From contig NZ_AOJL01000020.1 in assembly GCF_000337035.1 (NCBI RefSeq), positions 16,450 through 80,449 of the forward strand: DNA of 64,000 nucleotides, read 5' to 3'. Position 1 is the stretch's first letter. Each line of letters begins with the position of its first letter. Source of the DNA: Halorubrum coriense DSM 10284 (GTDB lineage Archaea > Halobacteriota > Halobacteria > Halobacteriales > Haloferacaceae). The notes under the pieces are model-generated. The model did not search any database. It saw nothing but the letters and a program-made list of their open reading frames with translations, and was not told the origin of the DNA. Below, in pieces: positions 16,212-25,024 of the stretch. Made by a program: the position numbers and the translations under genes.

Positions 16212-16286
16212 GGGTTGGTGGTCTAGCTAGGTTATGACGGCTCCTTCACACGGAGCAGGCCGGCGGTTCGAATCCGCCCCAACCCA
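16212..16286 (+). tRNA. tRNA-Val(CAC)
   Basis: The acceptor arm GGGTTGG (16212-16218) pairs with CCAACCC (16279-16285), and A16286 is the discriminator base. The anticodon stem GCTCC/GGAGC encloses TTCACAC, giving anticodon CAC at 16247-16249, which reads GUG (Val). The T-arm GGCGGTTCGAATCCGCC is canonical. CCA is not encoded and there is no intron. CTTAAGT about 30 bases upstream is a likely TATA element. No integrase or duplicated tRNA end lies beside it. Confidence 0.96.
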
Positions 16287-16549
16287 CTACGTCAATATAC
16301 GCCCATAGAGGACGGTACACCGACTTCTTCATGCGACTTTCCCGGACCTAGATGTCCTTACCGCAACCGCACAGCAATCGTTCCGGTCCAAATCATCAGA
16401 CGTGACCGAGTTCGTGAATACGGACGAGTGCCAGACTTCTTTGGTCTCTGTCGAAGAACCCGGCCGCCCGCGTTTTCGTCTTCCTGCTCTCGGAGACTCG
16501 TCGGTCTCGGAGTGATGAACGTCCTCCGGATATCGGCACCCACGCGCCG

Positions 16550-17440
16550 CTATATCCCACGCAGCGCTCGCCACTTCGCGGCGGCGAACCCCGCCACGAT
16601 GAACGCGAACCCGGCGACGGTCGCGGGCGTCACTTCCTGCCCGAGTACGAGCCACCCTGCCAGCGCCGCGAACACGGGAATGACGTACTCGATGAAGCTC
16701 ATCTCGATGGGCCCGAGGTCGTTCAGCAACGTGAAGTAGAGCAGGAAGCCGCCGACGCCGGCGACCGCGGAGAGGTACGCGAGTGCGCCGAGCGCGGACG
16801 GGGTCCACGTGGCGGCCGCGAACGACTGGCCGGGCAGCGCGAGCACGGCGACGTGGAGGACGACGGCACCGGTAGCCATCATCCACGCCTGCGTCGAGAG
16901 GAACGGCATCGACGGCGAGCGGCTGTGCGTGACGACCGCGGCGACGGCGAACGCGAGCGCGGACGCAAGCACGAGTGACACACCGAGGACGCTGTCCACG
17001 ATGTTCGCCGGGTCGGGGTCGGCGATAACGATGACGCCGACGAACCCGAGCGCGACGCCGAGCGCGGTGGCGGCGGTGAACTCCTCGTCGGTGGAGGCGA
17101 GGCGCGTGAGCGCGGGCGTCACCACGGGGACGAGCCCCAACAGCACGGCGGCGACACCGCCCGTGACGTACCGCTGGCCGGCGAAGAGGAACGCGTGGTG
17201 CGCGCCGATGATGAGCGCGCCACCGACGAGCACGTAGACGTAGTCGTCCCGAGTTCGCGGGCGGACGTCCGTCCCGGAGACGAACACGGCGGCGAACAGC
17301 AGCGCGGCGGCGACGTCGAAGCGCACGGCCGCGAACGGCACCGCGGGCAGATCGGCCAGGCCGACGTCCGTCGCCATGAACGCCGTTCCCCAGATGGCAC
17401 ACAAGAGCAAGAACCGGCCGGCCGTCCCGTAGCGACTCAT
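16550..17440 (-). CDS. EamA/DMT-superfamily transporter
   Basis: This 296-residue membrane protein has ten predicted helices in two EamA repeats. The first repeat starts FLLLCAIWGTAFMATDVGL and the second begins near LVLASALAFAVAAVV. Typical DMT markers include GLVPVVTPALTRLASTDEEF and the C-terminal EYVIPVFAALAGWLVLGQE. It would export or import a small metabolite such as an amino acid or nucleoside; the substrate is unknown. The 260 bases between it and the tRNA hold nothing I can identify. Confidence 0.87.
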   Translation of the reverse strand: MSRYGTAGRFLLLCAIWGTAFMATDVGLADLPAVPFAAVRFDVAAALLFAAVFVSGTDVRPRTRDDYVYVLVGGALIIGAHHAFLFAGQRYVTGGVAAVLLGLVPVVTPALTRLASTDEEFTAATALGVALGFVGVIVIADPDPANIVDSVLGVSLVLASALAFAVAAVVTHSRSPSMPFLSTQAWMMATGAVVLHVAVLALPGQSFAAATWTPSALGALAYLSAVAGVGGFLLYFTLLNDLGPIEMSFIEYVIPVFAALAGWLVLGQEVTPATVAGFAFIVAGFAAAKWRALRGI

Positions 17441-17662
17441 TCACGGGGAGGTCGCCGGCGACGGCGAAGTATGCGTCGAACCGCCCCGACGCTCTTAGCG
17501 ATCCACCTCCACGTTCTGCGGTCGTTTCGTCGCCCGCGCTCACGTGGTACAAGTGGACCGCACCTCAAGACAAATAAAATTGTATTAGAAAAAGTGAAAT
17601 TTACGGATAGAACGCTGAGAGCCGCATCTGTCGCAAGTATTTCGGATACTGGACAACAAGAC

Positions 17663-17670
17663 TTTATTTA
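17663..17670 (+). promoter_or_regulatory. TATA box of the MarR-like regulator
   Basis: TTTATTTA is centred about 25 bases before ATG 17691, giving a leaderless transcript. The preceding 120 bases are unusually AT-rich for this chromosome. Confidence 0.6.
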
Positions 17671-17690
17671 CGGCTGTTGAAGATCGGCTA

Positions 17691-18494
17691 ATGGGAGACC
17701 CAGCGGGCGGCGGATCGCCGGACGTCCTCGAGAACAAGCGGAACGCGACCCGGTATCAGATACTCGTGGAGATCGCGGCCCGCCAGCCGGCCGTGAGCCA
17801 AGGCGAGATCGCGGACGCGATCGGGGTGACATCGCAGGCCGTCAGCGATTACGTCCGAGACCTCGCCGAGTCCGGATACGTGGAGAAGGGCGGCCGGGGT
17901 CGGTACGAGGTGACGAAGGAGGGCGTCGACTGGCTCATCTCGCGGACGGACGACCTGGAAGCGTACCTCGAACGGGTGAACTCCGATGTCCTCGGGAGCG
18001 TCGAGGTCGACGCCGCGATCGCGCTCGACGACGTCGCGGAGGGGAGCGAGGTCGGACTGGTGATGCGCGACGGCGTCCTCCACGCCAACCCCGCCGGCGG
18101 GACCGCGACCGCGGTCAGCGTCACGAGCGCGGAGAAGGGCGAGGCCGTCGGCGTCGCCGACTTCGAGGGCGTCGTGGACTACGAGACGGGGAGCGTCTCG
18201 GTGTTGCCCGTCCCGACCGTCACCGACGACGACCACCTGAATCCGGACGTGGTCTCGTCGCACGCCCCGGACGAGGGGCTCGTCGCGGTCGCGGGCACGG
18301 AGGCGTACGCGCTCGTCTCGCGGAGCGACACCTCGCCGGACATCCGGTTCGGGACCGCGGAGGGCGTCGCCGAGGCGGGGATGCTCGGCCTCGACGTACT
18401 CCTCGTCGCGGTGACCGACGAGGTACCGCGACACACCTCCAAGCTCCGCGATAGGAACGTCCCGCACCGGGTGCTGGACTCGGACGCGTTTTAA
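17691..18494 (+). CDS. MarR-like winged-helix regulator with C-terminal ligand-type domain
   Basis: This 267-residue protein has a winged helix-turn-helix at residues about 14-72 (YQILVEIAARQPAVSQGEIA, then TSQAVSDYVRDLAESGYVEK and a GRGRYEVT wing). A C-terminal domain of about 180 residues follows, with alternating beta strands, that I associate with haloarchaeal MarR-type regulators (DUF7839). The regulated gene and ligand are unknown. It stands alone, with its own TATA box 25 bases upstream. Confidence 0.78.
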   Translation: MGDPAGGGSPDVLENKRNATRYQILVEIAARQPAVSQGEIADAIGVTSQAVSDYVRDLAESGYVEKGGRGRYEVTKEGVDWLISRTDDLEAYLERVNSDVLGSVEVDAAIALDDVAEGSEVGLVMRDGVLHANPAGGTATAVSVTSAEKGEAVGVADFEGVVDYETGSVSVLPVPTVTDDDHLNPDVVSSHAPDEGLVAVAGTEAYALVSRSDTSPDIRFGTAEGVAEAGMLGLDVLLVAVTDEVPRHTSKLRDRNVPHRVLDSDAF

Positions 18495-18785
18495 TCCCTC
18501 CGCGGGCCGTCGGGTCGGCTCCCCCGGCGGTCGTCGTCGGCGAAGTCGTACCGCGCCGATCGGCGCGTCGGCCGAACCAACGGAACGCGGCGACGGTCGA
18601 CATCTATGGCCTGACCCGCGAGAAGCCGGCGAGCCGGCCGACCGCCACGACGAGCGCGACGGTCCGGTCGCTCGGACGGCCGTCGGCGACGAGGCGACTG
18701 GCACCACGCCGCTGTGACCGCGGCAACTGGTTTTAAATCGGACTGAAAGGCGCTCGAACGCACGAGTCCGCACTCAGGATGGTAG

Positions 18786-19148
18786 TCACTCCCGGGTGAC
18801 GCCGGCGACCGTCACGTACAGGCCGAACGTCGCGATGACCGTCCCGCCGAGCTGCGTACCGGCGGTCGGGAGGAACCCGACGTCCGAGTAGAGCAGCGGC
18901 GCGAGCATGAACCAGCCGCCGAATATCGTCGTCAGGACGGCCGGCGGGAGGCTGGGCGTCCCCGTCGCTCGCAGGAGTTGGAGACTCCGCGCCGCGAAGA
19001 CGACCCCGAGAAGGCCGCTCGAACTGATGCTTCCGGCGAACGCGTTGGACGTCCCGAGCAGCAGCGGCAGGACGGCGACCCCGGCACACGCGACGAGGCA
19101 GACGGCCGTCGACGCCAGCATGAACCGCGACGGTTGGTGTTCGCTCAC
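18786..19148 (-). CDS. small integral membrane protein
   Basis: This 120-residue protein has four hydrophobic segments (about 10-30, 40-60, 68-88 and 96-116). Short loops separate them, including GTSNAFAGSISSSG and PTAGTQLGGT. I do not recognise the family; SPW-repeat-like proteins have a similar size and topology. It is a single gene facing the flavin monooxygenase. The 291 bases on its 3' side hold a TATA-like TTTTAAAT (18730-18737) with no gene behind it. Confidence 0.6.
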   Translation of the reverse strand: MSEHQPSRFMLASTAVCLVACAGVAVLPLLLGTSNAFAGSISSSGLLGVVFAARSLQLLRATGTPSLPPAVLTTIFGGWFMLAPLLYSDVGFLPTAGTQLGGTVIATFGLYVTVAGVTRE

Positions 19149-19307
19149 GTCCGCACGCTCGCGGCCGGGCCAATTAACTCCACTGGCGGGGCCGGACGCG
19201 CCCGCCGAGCAGCGTCGGCCGAAGCGGGCGGGGCGAGGCTCTCCGCGGGAAGGGGCCGTGCGCGGCGAACCCGCAGGCTTTCACCCGTCACGCACGAACG
19301 GACATGC

Positions 19308-20450
19308 GTGTCTCAGGACCAGTCTCGTCCGTCCGCGACCGGGCTCGACGTACTGATCTCCGGCGGATCGATGGGCGGACTCTTCACCGGCATCGCGCTG
19401 GCGCGCTCGGGTCACAACCCGACGATCTACGAGCGGTCGGCGGGAGCGCTCGAAAGCCGCGGCGGCGGGATCGTCGCCCAGGAGAACATCCGCCGATTCC
19501 TCGGCGATCACGACATCGTCGACCCGGAGGCGATCACGACGCGGTCTCGCGAGCGTCGATTCCTCACGGAGAGCGGTGACGTCGAACGCGCCGTCTCCGA
19601 GACGATGGTGTTCACCTCGTGGGACGCGCTCTATCGACAGCTTCGCGACGCCTTTCCCGACGAGCGGTACCGAACCGGGGCGGAGGTCACGGGCGTCTCC
19701 CCCGAGGCGGCCACCGCCGCGGTCGCCGACGAGACGGAGCGGACGGCGGACCTGATCGTCGCCGCCGAGGGCGGTCAGTCGACGACGCGCACGCAACTGT
19801 ATCCCGACGCGGAACCGGAGTTCGCCTCCTACGTCGCGTGGCGCGGCGTCGTCGACGAGGCGGCCCTCTCGGCCGCGTGTGTCGAGGCGTTCGACGGGAC
19901 GTTCACCTTCTATCAGGGGGCCGACCAGCTCATCCTCGCGTACTTCATTCCGGGCGCGGACGGCGAGACCGAGCCGGGCTCGCGTCGGCTCAACTGGGTG
20001 TGGTACGACACCCTAAACGGCCGGGACCGGGAGGCGATATTCACGGACGCGAGCGGCACCGAACGACGGTTCTCCGTCTCACCGGGGCGGTTGCGCGACC
20101 CGGTTCGCCGCCGACAGCGCGAGCGCGCCGAAACGCTCCCGCCGGCGTTCGAGACGCTCGTCGCCGATACGCCGGACCCCTTCGTTCAGGCGATATACGA
20201 CCTGACGGTCCCGGCGATGGTCGCGGATCGGGCGTGTCTCCTCGGCGACGCCGCGTTCGTCGCCCGCCCGCACACGGGGGCCGGGACGGCGAAGGCGGCG
20301 GGCGACGCGACCGCGCTCGCCGACGCCCTCGCGAGTCGCGGCTCGGTCGACGACGCGCTCGCGGCGTGGGATCGGAGGCGCGCCGAGTACGGCAGCGCGC
20401 TCGTCGACCGCGGAAAACAGATGGGAGACGAGCGACTGAATCTGCGCTGA
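19308..20450 (+). CDS. FAD-dependent monooxygenase
   Basis: This 380-residue flavoprotein has a Rossmann motif near the N-terminus (LDVLISGGSMGGLFTGIALA, then a Glu in IYERS). The second FAD motif CLLGDAAFVARPHTGAGTAKA contains the GD pair. This is the pattern of PHBH-type aromatic or substrate hydroxylases that use NAD(P)H and O2. GTG at 19308 is chosen: no ATG lies in frame close to the Rossmann strand, and the longer open frame upstream is GC-rich shadow sequence. The substrate is not predictable; the gene stands alone. Confidence 0.82.
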   Translation: MSQDQSRPSATGLDVLISGGSMGGLFTGIALARSGHNPTIYERSAGALESRGGGIVAQENIRRFLGDHDIVDPEAITTRSRERRFLTESGDVERAVSETMVFTSWDALYRQLRDAFPDERYRTGAEVTGVSPEAATAAVADETERTADLIVAAEGGQSTTRTQLYPDAEPEFASYVAWRGVVDEAALSAACVEAFDGTFTFYQGADQLILAYFIPGADGETEPGSRRLNWVWYDTLNGRDREAIFTDASGTERRFSVSPGRLRDPVRRRQRERAETLPPAFETLVADTPDPFVQAIYDLTVPAMVADRACLLGDAAFVARPHTGAGTAKAAGDATALADALASRGSVDDALAAWDRRRAEYGSALVDRGKQMGDERLNLR

Positions 20451-20521
20451 CCGAGGCGCGGAGCGACCGCGCGAGCGTCGCGCGATCCCGTCTTCGAGCG
20501 AACCGGCGGCCGAACCGGCCG

Positions 20522-20737
20522 TCACCGGTCTCTGAACTCCACCGTGTAGCCGTTGTCGCGGAGCGCGTCGACGAGCTCGTCCCCGCGCTCGATCGTGAAC
20601 TCGTGGAACGAGTTGGTGGGACTGTCCGCCGAGTACAGATCCGAGTCGATGTTGTCCGGGATCTCGTTCTGGTGGGTGTCCTCTTGGACGACGACCGGCT
20701 GACTGGGAACGTGGGAAGAACCGCTATCTTCTGGCAT
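20522..20737 (-). CDS. small hypothetical acidic protein
   Basis: From ATG 20737 this encodes 71 residues. The first 45 are disordered and rich in Ser, Asp and Gln. A compact C-terminal part follows, FTIERGDELVDALRDNGYTVEFRDR, with a beta-helix-beta feel. The longer open frame to 20926 is rejected because an ACTATTC element (TATA-like on the minus strand) sits about 25 bases before 20737. I do not recognise the family. It is convergent with the monooxygenase. Confidence 0.5.
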   Translation of the reverse strand: MPEDSGSSHVPSQPVVVQEDTHQNEIPDNIDSDLYSADSPTNSFHEFTIERGDELVDALRDNGYTVEFRDR

Positions 20738-20974
20738 TTGGACATCGGTTGTTACGACTATTCGGCTATTTGAATTCCGATCTCGGTTCCCGTCGGGACC
20801 GCTGTCGGCGCGAAGGGAGACGCCGAGAGCGGACCGAGGGAGGAAAAGCCGTCCAGAGCCGTCGACGGGAGAGAAACCACCCGACTCGGTACCCGTCGCC
20901 CGACGCCTCTCGTCGGAGCGCACCAACTAACTTATAATCCGGCACGAGGTGAACTCCGGCACGGAGGACCGACA

Positions 20975-22855
20975 GTGGCACAGGAGTTTCTGATCCCGCT
21001 CGTCGCCGGCATCATCGGACTCGGCGTCCTCGCGCAGATCCTCGCCGCCCGGCTTCGGGTTCCGAGCATCATCTTCTTCCTGCTCGTCGGGGTGGTCATC
21101 GGCCGCCCGGGGCTGGGCATCGTGACGAGCGAGAGCTTCGGCGACTCGCTCCCGGCCATCGTCGGGCTCGCGGTCGCGATCATCGTCTTCGAGGGTGCCT
21201 TCCACCTCGAGTTCGAGCGCATTCGGCAGGCCCCCAGAGCCGCGCTGCGCCTCGTCACGGTCGGGGCCGGCATCGCGCTCGTCGGGACCGCGGTGGCCGT
21301 CCGGGTCTTGGAGGGACTCCCCTGGGAGCTCTCGTTCGTGATCGGCGCGCTGCTCGTCGCCACCGGGCCGACGGTCATCTCGCCGATCCTGGAGGTTGTC
21401 CCCGTCCGCGATCAGGTCGCCGCCGTCTTAGAGACCGAGGGGATCGTCAACGACGTGACCGCGGCGATCACGGCCGTCGTGCTCTTCGAGACGGTGAACC
21501 CGACGGTCGCCGGCGAGGGGATAATTCAGGGGTTCGCGCTCCGCCTCGGGGAGGGGCTGCTCGTCGGCCTCGTCGTCGCGGGGGTCCTCTACTATCTGCT
21601 GCGGTACGTCGACCTCTCGCCCGGGGCCGCGCCGCGGAACGCGCGGTTGCTCGCCCTCGCCGGCGCGCTCGCCGCGTACGCGGGGGCGAACCAGCTGGCG
21701 AGCGAGGCCGGCGTCGCCGCCGCCGCCACCGCGGGACTCGCGCTCGGGAACGCGGACATCCCCTACAAGGACGAGATAACCGACTTCAAGGGCGACATCA
21801 CGCTGCTCGTGCTGGCGTTCGTGTTCATCGCGCTCGCCGCGCAGCTCCCCCCGGCGGCGATATTCGACGTCGGGCTGGCGGGGCTCGGCGTGGTCGTCGT
21901 GGTCGCGGTGGTGATCCGGCCGCTGCTCGTGTTCGTCTCGACCGTCGGGGACCGGTTCACCCTCTCCGAGCGACTGTTCATCAGCGCGATCGGTCCCCGC
22001 GGGATCATCCCCGCATCGGTCGCGACGCTGTTCGCCACCGAGCTTCGGACGGCCGCCACGGAGCTCAACGACCCGGCGCTGGCCCAACAGGCGGACCTGC
22101 TGATCGGGACGGTGTTCCTCGTCATCTTCGTGACCGCCCTCGTCCAGGGCGGGCTGGCGCGGTACATCGCGCAGTACCTCAACGTGATACCCATGAGAGT
22201 CATCATCGTCGGAGGCGGACAGGTGGGCCGCGCGCTCGCCGAGCGCCTCGAAGACCGCGGCGAAAACGTCGTCATCGTCGACGAGGACGAGGCGGCGGTC
22301 GAATCGCTCCGCAACGACGGCTTCGCCGCCGTGATCGGCGACGGGACGGACACGGAGGTGTTGCGCAAGTCCGGCGCCGAGAACGCGAAGATCCTCGTCG
22401 CGGCCACCGGGGACGACGACACGAACCTGCTGGTCGCGCAGCTCTCGAAGACGAACTTCGGCGTCGAGAAGATCCTCGCGAAGGCGAACAACTCCGACAA
22501 CGTCGACGCGTTCGAAGACCTCGGTGTGAGTACGATCTCCGCCGCGATGTCGGCCGCGTGGGCCCTCGACAACCAGATCGAGCGGCCGGACCTCGCCCAC
22601 TGGATGACCGACATCGGGGAGACGGGCGACGTCCAGCAGGTGGAAGTCACCAACGAGGAGCTGGTCGGCAAGAGCGTCCGCGAGGTCGGCCCGATGCTGC
22701 CCGACGGCTGCCTCATCGCCGTCCTCAGCGACGGCGACAGCGAGTCGGTCGCGGTGCCGAGCGCGGACACCGTCATCGACCACGGCGATCACGTCACGCT
22801 GCTCGGTCGACGTGAGGCCGTCAGAGACGGTATGTCGTTGGTTCAAGACGACTAA
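20975..22855 (+). CDS. CPA1-type Na+(K+)/H+ antiporter with RCK domains
   Basis: This 626-residue protein has residues 1 to about 400 forming 12-13 helices of a monovalent cation/proton antiporter. They include the unwound-helix region ATGPTVISPILE and the acidic pair in ETEGIVNDVTAA. From Met407 a Rossmann RCK_N (TrkA-N) domain begins, RVIIVGGGQVGRALAERLED with Asp/Glu at the second strand (VIVDEDE), and an RCK_C domain fills the last 80 residues. The RCK part would gate transport by nucleotide binding. In a salt-in archaeon the role is Na+ extrusion or K+ homeostasis. GTG 20975 is the start, with no ATG near the first helix. Confidence 0.88.
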   Translation: MAQEFLIPLVAGIIGLGVLAQILAARLRVPSIIFFLLVGVVIGRPGLGIVTSESFGDSLPAIVGLAVAIIVFEGAFHLEFERIRQAPRAALRLVTVGAGIALVGTAVAVRVLEGLPWELSFVIGALLVATGPTVISPILEVVPVRDQVAAVLETEGIVNDVTAAITAVVLFETVNPTVAGEGIIQGFALRLGEGLLVGLVVAGVLYYLLRYVDLSPGAAPRNARLLALAGALAAYAGANQLASEAGVAAAATAGLALGNADIPYKDEITDFKGDITLLVLAFVFIALAAQLPPAAIFDVGLAGLGVVVVVAVVIRPLLVFVSTVGDRFTLSERLFISAIGPRGIIPASVATLFATELRTAATELNDPALAQQADLLIGTVFLVIFVTALVQGGLARYIAQYLNVIPMRVIIVGGGQVGRALAERLEDRGENVVIVDEDEAAVESLRNDGFAAVIGDGTDTEVLRKSGAENAKILVAATGDDDTNLLVAQLSKTNFGVEKILAKANNSDNVDAFEDLGVSTISAAMSAAWALDNQIERPDLAHWMTDIGETGDVQQVEVTNEELVGKSVREVGPMLPDGCLIAVLSDGDSESVAVPSADTVIDHGDHVTLLGRREAVRDGMSLVQDD

Positions 22856-22891
22856 GCGGACAGGCGGTCCGCCGCCGCGGTCGGCCGCACC

Positions 22892-23626
22892 TCACACCGA
22901 GGAGAAGTACGACTGCCCGAACCGGAGGAGGTCGCGGTCGAACTCCTCCGGGTCGTCGATGCGGAAGTGGAAGAGTCGGTTTCGCATGTCGCCGATCTCG
23001 AGCACCAGCTCGCGGATCACGTCCTGCTCGTCGTCGAAGATCGGCTCGAACTCAGCCCAGTGGATGGAGATGAACTGGGCGTAGTGCGCGTAGCTACAGT
23101 GGTCGACGGACGCCGGCGTCGGCAGCGGGTGGTCCTCGTCGAACGTCGCTGCCAGCTGCTCCGACAGCGCGTCGCCGAACGCCCGCGCGAGGAGTTCGCG
23201 CAGCCGCATCTCGATCGACTCGATCAGCAGGAACGGTTCGAGCATCCGCTTCAACCGCGTCAGGAGGTCGTAGTCGGTCAGGATGTGCCACTCCTCGCCC
23301 CTGTCGACGACGAGGTACGTGTGCTCCGCGAGCGCGTCGAACACCGCGAGGACGGTCTCGTCCTCGCTGACCGCGTGCGCGTCCTCGACCGCCGCCCCGA
23401 CGGAGACCTTGTCCAGCGTCTTGTGGCCCACGTCCAGCTGGTGGAACGCGAGCAGCGTGCGGACGACCGACCGGTAGGTGACGATCCCGACGAGCTCGCC
23501 GTCGCGTTCGACGCCGACCTGCGTGTAGCCGTTGTCGAACATCCGGCGGAGCGCCGATTCGAGCTCGAGGTCGTACCGGACGGTCCGGAGTCGGTTGTCG
23601 ATCGGGAGGTCTGCGATCGTGTACAT
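22892..23626 (-). CDS. CBS-domain protein with C-terminal HEPN-like region
   Basis: From ATG 23626 this encodes 244 residues. Residues 1 to about 115 hold a pair of CBS motifs (YTQVGVERDGELVGIVTYRS and HTYLVVDRGEEWHILTDYDLL), a nucleotide-sensing module. The C-terminal 120 residues are helical and contain MRNRLFHFR near residue 220. That matches the R-N-x3-H core of HEPN domains, which often act as RNases. The Swt1-type HEPN family is a possible match. The longer ORF from 23701 is rejected because MYTIADLP begins the CBS fold. It lies 64 bases downstream of the TetR gene on the same strand. Confidence 0.72.
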   Translation of the reverse strand: MYTIADLPIDNRLRTVRYDLELESALRRMFDNGYTQVGVERDGELVGIVTYRSVVRTLLAFHQLDVGHKTLDKVSVGAAVEDAHAVSEDETVLAVFDALAEHTYLVVDRGEEWHILTDYDLLTRLKRMLEPFLLIESIEMRLRELLARAFGDALSEQLAATFDEDHPLPTPASVDHCSYAHYAQFISIHWAEFEPIFDDEQDVIRELVLEIGDMRNRLFHFRIDDPEEFDRDLLRFGQSYFSSV

Positions 23627-23690
23627 GGATGGCTGTCGGGTCGTCGGGTGGAAAGCTACGCGTTTTCGTGCGGCCGCATCGCCGATTCGC

Positions 23691-24299
23691 TCACGGGTCA
23701 CGCCGGAGCTCGGAGTCGACGTACGAGGCGACGGAGACGCGCGTTGCCGCGGCGGCGCTCCCGCGATCGGTCGTCGCGCGGGCGTACATCGCGCCGTTGA
23801 CCGTCGCGAGGATGTGCTCCGCGACCCGCGACGGGTCGACGTCGCGGAACGCCCCCTCGTCGATGCCGCGCTCGACGATCTCCCGGATGGTGGCCGCCAG
23901 CCGGTCGTCGATCCGCGTGAACTGCTCGCGGAACACCTCGTTCGTCACGGCCTGCGACCGGAGCCCGACCAGCACGGCCTGGAGTTGGCGCTGCTCCTCG
24001 TCGGGCCGGAGCGGGAGGAGCTTCTCGACGACGTGTTCGAGGTCGGCGGTCGGCTCGTCGCCGGTCTCGGTCGCGACCGTCTCTTCGAACCTGTCGACGG
24101 CGAACTCGAGGAACGCGGCCAAGAGGTCGTCTTTGGCGTCGTAGTGGTAGTAGATGGCGGCCTTGGACTTGCCGAGCTCCGCGGCGATCCGGGAGATCGA
24201 CAGCCCGGCGTAGCCGTGTTCGAGCAGCGCCCGGTAGGTCGCCTCCATGATCTCCGCCTCGGCGGCGCTCCAGTCCCGCTCGGGTGCGTCGGGCGCCAT
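23691..24299 (-). CDS. TetR/AcrR family repressor
   Basis: This 202-residue protein has an N-terminal TetR helix-turn-helix: IMEATYRALLEHGYAGLSIS, RIAAELGKSKAAIYYHYDAK, followed by DLLAAFLEF. A helical ligand domain makes up the rest. It starts 2 bases after the stop of the zinc-ribbon membrane gene (24302), so the two form an operon. Two copies of a 16-bp near-palindrome, one before this operon and one before the divergent HalOD1 gene, are the likely operators. It would therefore repress both transcripts, as typical TetR regulators of membrane stress or efflux do. The ligand is unknown. Confidence 0.88.
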   Translation of the reverse strand: MAPDAPERDWSAAEAEIMEATYRALLEHGYAGLSISRIAAELGKSKAAIYYHYDAKDDLLAAFLEFAVDRFEETVATETGDEPTADLEHVVEKLLPLRPDEEQRQLQAVLVGLRSQAVTNEVFREQFTRIDDRLAATIREIVERGIDEGAFRDVDPSRVAEHILATVNGAMYARATTDRGSAAAATRVSVASYVDSELRRDP

Positions 24300-24301
24300 C
24301 G

Positions 24302-24781
24302 TCAGTTCGAGCCCCGCTCGGTCGCCTGCCCGTGATCGGCGGCGTCGACGGCGTCGAGCTCGGTCGTACACCAGTGACAGAACCCGATGTCCGGGTCGAC
24401 CGGCTTTCCGCAGGCGGGGCAGGCCGGCGATCCGTCCGCTTCCGTCGCTCTCGTCGGCTCCGCCGCTTCCGTCGGTCCCGCCGCACCGGTCGCCCGAGCG
24501 CCGTCGGACCGGCGCTCGGCCTTCGCGACGAGGTACGCGTCGAGGACGCTGGCGGCGCTGACGAGGACGACCGGGAGCAGCGAGAACGGGTCGGCGACCG
24601 TTCCCGAACTCACGGCGGACAGCGTCGACTCGGGGACGAACAGGACCGTCGCGGCCAGGGTGGCCGAGAGCCACCCGAGCGCGCGGATCCAGCGCCGGAG
24701 GTACAGGTGACCGAGCCCGGTGGCCACGGTTCCCAACAGGGCGGCGAACAGCGGGTTCTTTCGGAGCGAGACGCGTGCCAT
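24302..24781 (-). CDS. membrane protein with C-terminal zinc ribbon
   Basis: This 159-residue protein has hydrophobic segments at about 11-29, 34-52 and 64-85. A low-complexity Ala/Glu/Thr linker follows, then a zinc ribbon, CPACGKPVDPDIGFCHWC, with two CxxC knuckles. It resembles haloarchaeal DUF7575-type zinc-ribbon membrane proteins; the name is tentative. It is the first gene of the operon with the TetR repressor, and its promoter carries a TetR-like operator. It is probably the regulated function, but the activity is unknown. Confidence 0.72.
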   Translation of the reverse strand: MARVSLRKNPLFAALLGTVATGLGHLYLRRWIRALGWLSATLAATVLFVPESTLSAVSSGTVADPFSLLPVVLVSAASVLDAYLVAKAERRSDGARATGAAGPTEAAEPTRATEADGSPACPACGKPVDPDIGFCHWCTTELDAVDAADHGQATERGSN

Positions 24782-24787
24782 ATCGTA

Positions 24788-24803
24788 TACTGAACGTTCG
24801 GTA
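24788..24803 (-). promoter_or_regulatory. TetR-type operator, copy 1
   Basis: TACTGAACGTTCGGTA is palindromic except at one pair of positions. It lies 7-22 bases before the start codon of the zinc-ribbon gene, between its TATA-like CTTTTA (about 24805-24811) and the gene. The reverse complement is identical to copy 2 at 24975. Confidence 0.75.
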
Positions 24804-24974
24804 GGTAAAAGCGCTTCGCCCGTGTCGTGAATGGCGAGTCGGAGCGGAGCTTCGGGGACTCGGTCGGTCGCGCAAACGTCGCTTGACGGCTCGTTAACGG
24901 CGTCGAACGCGATATACGGACGCCAGCGAGACGCCTTCCCTTTCGGCGGCGACTCCGGGCGAAAGGTTGATACT

Positions 24975-24990
24975 TACCGAACGTTCAGTA
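24975..24990 (+). promoter_or_regulatory. TetR-type operator, copy 2
   Basis: TACCGAACGTTCAGTA is the exact reverse complement of copy 1. It overlaps the end of the TATA-like GATACTTA (24970-24977), about 35 bases before the HalOD1 gene, a position where a bound repressor would block transcription factor access. Confidence 0.75.
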
Positions 24991-25024
24991 GGACTACGGG
25001 CGGACCGACGCCCTCGACCGAACT

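Noticed and set aside
16212-16286. tRNA-Val as the integration target of the provirus
   Set aside because: It lies nearly 10 kb from the integrase, with host genes between and no duplicated tRNA end.
16290-16549. A gene remnant after the tRNA
   Set aside because: A short open stretch (about 16400-16516) shows no motif, start signal or similarity I can name.
21428-22846. 472-residue minus-strand open frame in the antiporter gene
   Set aside because: It is antisense to the RCK/antiporter coding region, with no promoter or motif.
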